DNA of 64,000 bases from Candidatus Defluviibacillus avedoerensis (GTDB lineage Bacteria; Pseudomonadota; Gammaproteobacteria; Burkholderiales; Burkholderiaceae_C), in assembly GCA_016703665.1 (NCBI GenBank), contig JADJBS010000006.1, positions 325,781 through 389,780 on the forward strand. Direction: 5' to 3'. A program made the translations under genes and the position numbers. Position 1 is the first letter of the stretch. The number at the start of each line of letters is the position of its first letter. The notes under the pieces were generated by a model. The model was not told where the DNA came from, did not search any database, and saw only the letters and a list, made by a program, of their open reading frames with translations. Of the stretch, positions 61,931 to 64,000 are shown piece after piece.

Positions 61931-62545
61931 TCAGGTCGGTTTGGTATCAGCGAAGCTCGGGCGCAACATCAGCTTTTCCTGCAGTTTGGCCAAATTCGGG
62001 TTTGAGCCACGCCAGTCAATCTCGGGAAACCTGAAGTCCAGATAACCCAATGCGCAGCCCACAGCGATATCAGCCAGGGTCAAATGAATACCCACGCAGT
62101 AGGGTTTTTCACCCAAGCCTTGACTCATGGATTTGAGGCTGGCATGCACCTTAAGCATTTGACGGTCAATCCAGGCTTGGCTACGCTCACGTTCCTTGCG
62201 TCCTGCCCAGGTCTTTTCAAGGCGCGCCAGAATAGAGGCATCCAGTAAACCGTCAGCGAGGGCTTCCCATGTCTTGACCTCAGCGCGCTCGCGCCCAAGT
62301 GCAGGAATCAACTTGCCGACGGGCGACAGCGTATCAAGGTACTCCACGATCACGCGGGAGTCAAAAATCGCTTCGCCACCCTCCATGATCAGGCACGGTA
62401 CTTTGCCCAACGGATTGGCATCCTGGATCGTCGTGGCACTGCCCCATACATCCTCCAGAACGAAGTTGTAGTCCAGTTTCTTCTCGGCCATGACCGCGCG
62501 CACTTTGCGCACGTAAGGGCTGGTGATCGCACCAATCAGTTTCAT
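61931..62545 (-). CDS. Glutathione S-transferase family protein
   Basis: About 204 residues from ATG 62545 (MKLIGAITSPYVRKVRAVMAE); ATG 62554 would add three. The thioredoxin-like N-terminal domain has the SPYVRKVR active-site loop, NPLGKVPCLIMEGGEAIFDSRVIVEYLD with cis-Pro and Asp-Ser glutathione contacts, and the helical C-terminal domain ends GIHLTLADIAVGCALGYLDFRFPEIDW. Length and motifs match the same subfamily as the GST at 13154. The substrate is unknown. A bidirectional terminator follows the gene, and purB is divergent from it with a 111-base gap. Confidence 0.9.
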   Translation of the reverse strand: MKLIGAITSPYVRKVRAVMAEKKLDYNFVLEDVWGSATTIQDANPLGKVPCLIMEGGEAIFDSRVIVEYLDTLSPVGKLIPALGRERAEVKTWEALADGLLDASILARLEKTWAGRKERERSQAWIDRQMLKVHASLKSMSQGLGEKPYCVGIHLTLADIAVGCALGYLDFRFPEIDWRGSNPNLAKLQEKLMLRPSFADTKPT

Positions 62546-62656
62546 ACGGTCCATATCTTTACTTGAAATTCATTTTATAGGGCTGGCCATCACCCCTTTG
62601 GCGGATAGGTCAATCTCCGTGGGTTCGCAACAACAACGCGGTCCTACAATCTGAGG

Positions 62657-64000
62657 ATGACTTTCTCCCCCGTTTCTGCTTTATCTCCTCTTGACGGTCG
62701 CTATGCCGCCAAACTTGCCAAACTTCGCCCACTGATGAGCGAGCAGGGCTATATGCACAGGCGTGTGCAGGTTGAGATAGCCTGGTTTATTGCCCTCAGC
62801 GATGCTGGTTTCACCGAGTTCACGCCTTTCTCTGCAGGAGCGCGCACTTACTTGCTCGGTTTGGTCAAGAACTTTTCCGAGGCCGATGCCATGGCTATCA
62901 AGGAAATTGAGAAAACCACTAACCATGACGTCAAGGCGGTTGAATACTGGATCAAATCCAAGTTTGACGCCCGGCCCGAACTGCGGAGCATGTCCGAGTT
63001 TGTCCATTTCGCATGCACCAGCGAAGACATCAATAACACCAGCCATGCCTTGCAGATCAAAGGTGCCCGCGAGACAGTCCTTTTGCCCGCGCTTGACGGC
63101 CTGATTATCAAGCTGCGCGAGATGGCTCATGCGTATGCAGAAGTCCCCATGTTGAGCCGCACCCATGGCCAGACAGCAACCCCCACCACGGTGGGCAAAG
63201 AGATTGCGAACGTTGTAGTCCGCCTGGTTGCGGCGCGCTCGGCCATCGCCAGCGTCAAGCTGATGGCCAAGATGAACGGCGCGGTGGGCAACTACAACGC
63301 CCATCTGGCGGCCTGGCCTGACTTTGACTGGGAAGCCTTTGCCCGTAAGGTCGTCGAAACCCCTGAAGCCACAGGCACGAGTGGGCTAAGCCCCTGGGGA
63401 TTGGGCTTGACCTTTCAACCTTACAGCATCCAGATTGAGCCCCACGACTACATGGCCGAGATCTTTGATGCTGTCGCGCGAACCAACACCATTTTGGTTG
63501 ACTGGTCCCGTGATGTCTGGGGCTATGTTAGCCTGGGCTACTTCAAACAACGACTGAAAGCGGGCGAAATTGGTTCGTCCACCATGCCGCACAAGGTCAA
63601 CCCCATTGACTTTGAAAACGCAGAGGGCAACCTTGGTCTTGCCAATGCATTGCTGCGCCACCTGAGCGAGAAGCTGCCCATCAGCCGCTGGCAGCGTGAC
63701 CTGACTGACAGCACCGTGCTGCGCAACATGGGCGTGGCATTTGGGTATACAGTGCTGGCCTACCAGTCACTCCTGATCGGTCTGAACAAGCTGGAAATCA
63801 ACCATGAGGCGCTCGCGGCCGACCTGGACAGCTCTTGGGAAGTCCTGGCTGAACCGATCCAGACGGTGATGCGCCGTTTTGGGGTAGAAGGCGCTTACGA
63901 AAAGCTGAAAGAAGTCACGCGGGGCAAGACCGTCATTGCCGCAGATTTGCATGCCATGATCGATACGTTGACTATTCCAGACGGTGAAAAACAGCGTTTA
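62657..64000 (+). CDS. purB: Adenylosuccinate lyase, 3' end outside the window
   Basis: ATG 62657 follows a weak GAGG site. 448 codons are visible; the last residues before the edge (DTLTIPDGEKQRL) suggest that only about 10-20 are missing. The start MTFSPVSALSPLDGRYAAKLAKLRP and SRTHGQTATPTTVGKEIANV match PurB, and GSSTMPHKVNPIDFEN is the fumarase/aspartase-family signature with the catalytic Ser. CTSEDINNTSHAL carries another active-site segment. It acts twice in purine synthesis, releasing fumarate from SAICAR and from adenylosuccinate. Long PurB form as in E. coli. Confidence 0.96.
   Translation, partial: MTFSPVSALSPLDGRYAAKLAKLRPLMSEQGYMHRRVQVEIAWFIALSDAGFTEFTPFSAGARTYLLGLVKNFSEADAMAIKEIEKTTNHDVKAVEYWIKSKFDARPELRSMSEFVHFACTSEDINNTSHALQIKGARETVLLPALDGLIIKLREMAHAYAEVPMLSRTHGQTATPTTVGKEIANVVVRLVAARSAIASVKLMAKMNGAVGNYNAHLAAWPDFDWEAFARKVVETPEATGTSGLSPWGLGLTFQPYSIQIEPHDYMAEIFDAVARTNTILVDWSRDVWGYVSLGYFKQRLKAGEIGSSTMPHKVNPIDFENAEGNLGLANALLRHLSEKLPISRWQRDLTDSTVLRNMGVAFGYTVLAYQSLLIGLNKLEINHEALAADLDSSWEVLAEPIQTVMRRFGVEGAYEKLKEVTRGKTVIAADLHAMIDTLTIPDGEKQRL

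Noticed and set aside
1..64000. CRISPR arrays, prophage, insertion sequences, tRNA and rRNA genes
   Set aside because: No regularly spaced repeats, integrase or transposase genes, terminal inverted repeats, or cloverleaf-like segments were seen on reading through the window.

Overview
The window looks like a chromosomal segment of a betaproteobacterium of the order Burkholderiales, most likely family Comamonadaceae (Rhodoferax/Polaromonas-like). This rests on the gene families (a Bug-type tricarboxylate receptor, a one-chain indolepyruvate ferredoxin oxidoreductase beside an Lrp regulator, glnE back to back with yhdP and a nitrilase, PhoX, many CoA and glutathione-S-transferase genes), on GC-rich DNA, and on short AT-rich GCT...AATTT...AGC palindromes. 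The genus is inference. No prophage, insertion sequence, CRISPR array, rRNA or tRNA was seen. Coding density is very high.

Layout. 1-16 kb is metabolic and sensory: a GST cut by the window edge, a CYTH triphosphatase, an operon of di-haem cytochrome c peroxidase plus a BaeSR-like two-component system, a nitronate monooxygenase-like flavoprotein, HMG-CoA lyase coupled to a CoA transferase (its 5' end lost in a homopolymer block), a Bcr/CflA exporter, a membrane fatty acid hydroxylase, a Bug receptor, and PhoX behind a clear PHO box. 16-26 kb holds a cell-surface glycosylation set: GT9, GtrA, two ArnT-like GT83 enzymes, a GtrB-like GT2, a sialidase-like BNR protein and a KAS III homologue. 26-38 kb has an EF-hand/BON protein, ArfB, indolepyruvate oxidoreductase with its Lrp regulator, a P1 peptidase, a Crp/Fnr regulator, a Tat-exported DUF1513 protein and a MASE1-GGDEF-EAL protein. 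37.5-46.7 kb on the minus strand is yhdP, nitrilase, DctS/DctR-like two-component system, mltA. 46.7-49.5 kb is glnE.

49.5-58.7 kb is the most interesting part: seven tightly spaced plus-strand genes encoding an acyl carrier protein, a FabF-like condensing enzyme, a thioester-reductase-type SDR, a complete tripartite RND exporter and a rhombosortase-like protease. It reads as a small make-and-export pathway for an acyl product, which I cannot match to a named system. The last part has rfaE2, a degenerate HD-GYP protein, a MerR/B12-domain regulator lacking the cobalamin histidine, a 500-base gap that looks like a structured small RNA gene with terminators, a GST, and purB cut by the window end.

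Five genes are disrupted: the CoA transferase (homopolymer block), KAS III (apparent 2-base loss in a CG repeat), indolepyruvate oxidoreductase (apparent 1-base loss), P1 peptidase (internal loss plus frameshift) and mltA (in-frame amber codon). The homopolymer block looks like a sequencing or assembly fault, so the other lesions should be tested against raw reads before being called real.
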